64,000 nucleotides of DNA. Origin: UBA10348 sp002469915. Its GTDB lineage: Bacteria > Bacteroidota > Rhodothermia > Rhodothermales > UBA10348. Position numbers and translations under genes: made by a program. This document shows positions 62,055 to 64,000 of the stretch, in pieces. The stretch lies in the NCBI GenBank assembly GCA_029249345.1, contig JAQWHM010000007.1:113255-177254 (forward strand). Direction: 5' to 3'. Within the stretch, counting starts at the first letter, position 1; each line of letters starts with the position of its first letter. Under the pieces are notes generated by a model, which saw only the letters and a list, made by a program, of their open reading frames with translations, made no database searches and was not told the origin of the DNA.

Positions 62055-63146
62055 TCAGGCGTGGTCGTAGGCTCGGAGGCGCTCAATCACGTATTCCATA
62101 TCAGAAGGACGTTCAACCTCAAAATCCATTTCTTCGCCCGTACTAGGATGTTTGAACCCGAGGGATCGCGCATGTAAGGCCTGTCTTGGAAGTTTTTCAA
62201 ACAGATTGCGATAGAACGCTTTTCGCTGTCCCTGATCCAACCCAAATCTAATTCGGTCGCCGCCGTACACCTTATCTCCAAAAATTGGATGATTCAAATG
62301 AGCAGCATGGACCCGAATTTGATGCGTCCTTCCGGTCTCAAGTTTGAATTCAGCCAGCGTTGTGTAACCGAAGTGTTCGAGAATCCGATAATGGGTCACG
62401 GCCCGCTTGCCTTGCACATTTCTGAGGTTGGTAACGACGGCCATTTTTCTGCGATCGCGTTGATCTCTGGCTACTTCTGCATCTATCGTTCCCGTTTTCT
62501 CACTAGGAACGCCCCAAACAATGGCCTCATACGTTCTCCTGGTCGTTCTTTCCATGAACTGGCGAGACAAAGCAACGTGAGCGACATCATTTTTGGCGGC
62601 AACCATCAATCCACTGGTGTCTTTATCCAATCGATGAACGATTCCCGGACGCAACACAACGTCACCTTCAAATCGGGGCGATGCATTTAAAGTAGAGAGA
62701 CCGGTATCATCGGCAGTATCAGTTTCATCATCTTCAACCGTGATAGGCGCCCCACCTACATGGTATAATAGGGCGTGCACGAGCGTACCCGTACGGTGAC
62801 CATAGGCAGGATGTACCACCATTCCGACGGGCTTATTGACGACAATAACGTCATCGTCCTCATAGTGTATATCCAATGGAATGGGCTCCGGAATAACCTC
62901 TACACGAGGAGGCCTCATCAAGGAGCACAAGATCTTGTCGCCCGGCTGCACGGCAGAAGAAGGCTTTTTTTGGACCTTGCCGTTTACCTCAACCTGTCCC
63001 TCTTTTATGCCCCTCTGAACTTTAGCTCGAGTGGCATTCTGAATTTTCTCAGTCAGGTACACGTCCAATCGTTCGGCTTCCCTGTATCCGGGAGGCACGT
63101 CAAACTGGAGGATCGTGAGTTGTTTTTCGGGTTCGCTCATGGACAC
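62055..63146 (-). CDS. rluD: 23S rRNA pseudouridine synthase, RluD family
   Basis: 363 residues. N-terminal S4 domain (RLDVYLTEKIQNATRAKVQR, then GQVEVNGKVQKK), then the RsuA/RluD catalytic domain with GIVHRLDKDTSGLMV, where Asp is the catalytic residue, and TGRTHQIRVHAAHLNHPI. These enzymes make pseudouridines in helix 69 of 23S rRNA. There is an acidic insertion (EDDETDTADD) near residue 140. Starts at ATG 63146. Confidence 0.9.
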   Translation of the reverse strand: MSMSEPEKQLTILQFDVPPGYREAERLDVYLTEKIQNATRAKVQRGIKEGQVEVNGKVQKKPSSAVQPGDKILCSLMRPPRVEVIPEPIPLDIHYEDDDVIVVNKPVGMVVHPAYGHRTGTLVHALLYHVGGAPITVEDDETDTADDTGLSTLNASPRFEGDVVLRPGIVHRLDKDTSGLMVAAKNDVAHVALSRQFMERTTRRTYEAIVWGVPSEKTGTIDAEVARDQRDRRKMAVVTNLRNVQGKRAVTHYRILEHFGYTTLAEFKLETGRTHQIRVHAAHLNHPIFGDKVYGGDRIRFGLDQGQRKAFYRNLFEKLPRQALHARSLGFKHPSTGEEMDFEVERPSDMEYVIERLRAYDHA

Positions 63147-63230
63147 AGTTTACCAAATTCGTCCCTAGTGATTTGAAAAGACTAGGGGAATTGGGATATC
63201 GCACGATTATCACTTACGAGATCGACCGGC

Positions 63231-63962
63231 TCACTTTGATCGACCGGTGCGGATGAATCTATTGCCGGGTAACTCACGAATTTCGCCATCGCATTCGAGC
63301 AACAGAATGGCGGACCACAGCTGTCCTCCCGGATGGTTCAACTTCTCTTGAAGTTGTTCGATATGGAGTTCACCTAAGTCCAGAAGCTTCAAAATACGTG
63401 CTTCAAGTTCACTCCTCGGCAATGTGGGCTTTTTTGTGATATCAGTTATTTCAGGAGTTAGGGTCTGCAGCACGCCCGCTTTACGCAAGTTTTCCAAGAC
63501 CTGATCTGCTGATGAAAAGAGGGCTGCTGTCGTTTCCGCGAGTAACGCGTTTGTGCCACTTGATGTTAATTCGTCAATACGACCAGGCACTGCAAATAAA
63601 TCTCGTTCCTGGTCGAGACATAGCCTAGCCGTAATCAAAGCTCCCGCTCGGGGGAAGGCCTCTACGATGATTGTGCAATGTGAGAGTCCGCTAATAATTC
63701 GATTGCGCACCGGAAAAAACCGGGCCTCAGGCGAGGTTTCAGGTGAGTACTCCGAAAGCACAGCACCCGACCGCGCAATTTTGTGGGCAAGTTGTACGTG
63801 CTCCCTCGGATACAAGGCTCCGATTCCGCTTCCTAAAACAGCTATTGTTTTGCCCCCTGCATCCAGCGCCCCTTCGTGAGCTGCCCGATCAATTCCATAG
63901 GCAAGGCCGCTCACCACGGTAACTCCGGAAGAGGCTAAGGCATGTGCCACCTTGTGCGCCGT
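63231..63962 (-). CDS. dprA: DNA-protecting protein DprA, N-terminus cut by the window edge
   Basis: About 244 visible residues. The Rossmann-like core is clear: VVSGLAYGIDRAAHEGALDAG, AVLGSGIGALYP, LSEYSPETSPEARFFPVRNR, GALITARLCLDQERDLFAVPG and SGTNALL. The C-terminal winged-helix part (LELRILKLLDLGELHIEQL-like) completes it. DprA loads RecA on incoming single-stranded DNA in transformation. The frame is open through the right edge, but the last 38 bases are pure G/C and unreliable, so the upstream start is not visible. Confidence 0.93.
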   Translation of the reverse strand, partial: TAHKVAHALASSGVTVVSGLAYGIDRAAHEGALDAGGKTIAVLGSGIGALYPREHVQLAHKIARSGAVLSEYSPETSPEARFFPVRNRIISGLSHCTIIVEAFPRAGALITARLCLDQERDLFAVPGRIDELTSSGTNALLAETTAALFSSADQVLENLRKAGVLQTLTPEITDITKKPTLPRSELEARILKLLDLGELHIEQLQEKLNHPGGQLWSAILLLECDGEIRELPGNRFIRTGRSK

Positions 63963-64000
63963 GGGGGGGGCGGGGGGGGCCGCCCCGCGCGGGCCGCCCC
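63963..64000. other. G/C-only tail, probable assembly artefact
   Basis: The last 38 bases consist solely of G and C with long G runs, while the rest of the window is near 49 percent GC. In the dprA frame it would encode Pro/Ala/Gly runs unlike the family. Probably a contig-end error. Confidence 0.7.

Noticed and set aside
63220..63247. Direct repeat GATCGACCGG near the dprA end
   Set aside because: Two copies 18 bases apart; one is coding sequence at the C-terminus of dprA; likely chance.
1..64000. CRISPR array, insertion sequence, prophage or toxin-antitoxin module
   Set aside because: No repeat-spacer array, transposase, phage structural or paired toxin/antitoxin gene was seen; the only nuclease is the HNH remnant.

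Overview
The window is ordinary bacterial chromosome, compact and about 49 percent GC by eye, from the Bacteroidota-Rhodothermota-Balneolota lineage. The pointers are: a fused B12 mutase (IcmF), a multicopper oxidase ending in a type IX secretion (Por) sorting domain, a TPR / DUF4292 lipoprotein / EnvC-like operon, Bacteroidota-style promoters (TTG-N21-TATATTTG before the tRNA), few Shine-Dalgarno sequences and several TTG starts. No genus can be named. The left edge cuts a permease gene. The right edge cuts dprA, and its last 38 bases are a pure G/C run that looks like a contig-end artefact.

Layout. 1-7.7 kb: permease (partial), pterin dehydratase, sodA, Sfp-type phosphopantetheinyl transferase, icmF, a coiled-coil lipoprotein and a small secreted protein. 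7.7-9.0 kb: tRNA-Val(GAC), then a scar of accessory DNA made of two broken genes joined to each other (a DUF3427-HNH nuclease tail and a GLPGLI-like N-terminus). 9.4-17.4 kb: translation block thrS-infC-rpmI-rplT-pheS-pheT followed by a ZapB-like gene and zapA; then a structured ncRNA with its own promoter (6S candidate) and a ccmF-type cytochrome c biogenesis gene. 20.4-24.4 kb: TroABCD-like metal uptake operon with a palindromic operator and two permeases that carry cytosolic winged-helix-like tails. 24.4-31.4 kb: a beta-propeller lipoprotein, a CnoX-like thioredoxin-TPR, arsR-arsM with an ArsR operator, and a heterodimeric ABC exporter. 31.5-34.2 kb: SpoIIE-type phosphatase, STAS antagonist and a tandem ABM-domain gene broken by one amber codon. 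34.3-42.1 kb: outer-membrane barrel, multicopper oxidase, AmiC-like amidase, M28 peptidase, GCS2-CBS fusion, plus two small broken genes. 42.3-47.7 kb: TPR, DUF4292, EnvC-like, RpiB and lpdA. 47.9-64 kb: metG, hisA, class V aminotransferase, lolA, a flippase-like membrane protein, a non-catalytic M1-like/HEAT protein, rlmB, a DDAH-like hydrolase, lgt, hisS, a PTS IIA protein, rluD and dprA.

How the genes fit together. Most of the window is housekeeping: aminoacyl-tRNA synthetases, ribosome assembly and envelope biogenesis. Envelope functions recur: Lgt makes lipoproteins, LolA carries them, a LolB-like DUF4292 protein may receive them, and an EnvC-like activator and an AmiC-like amidase could act together in cell separation.

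There is no CRISPR array, insertion sequence, prophage or complete defence island. I do not claim a new system. The best leads are the winged-helix tails on both metal permeases next to a DtxR/MntR-like operator; the ncRNA after zapA; a terminator-like hairpin in the leader of the 42.3 kb operon, where there is no upstream gene to terminate; the infC AUC start; the GCS2-CBS fusion; the dead M1-like/HEAT protein; and the RpiB variant with an N-terminal extension and Asp in place of the catalytic Cys. All function calls come from reading translated sequence by eye; no database search was run.
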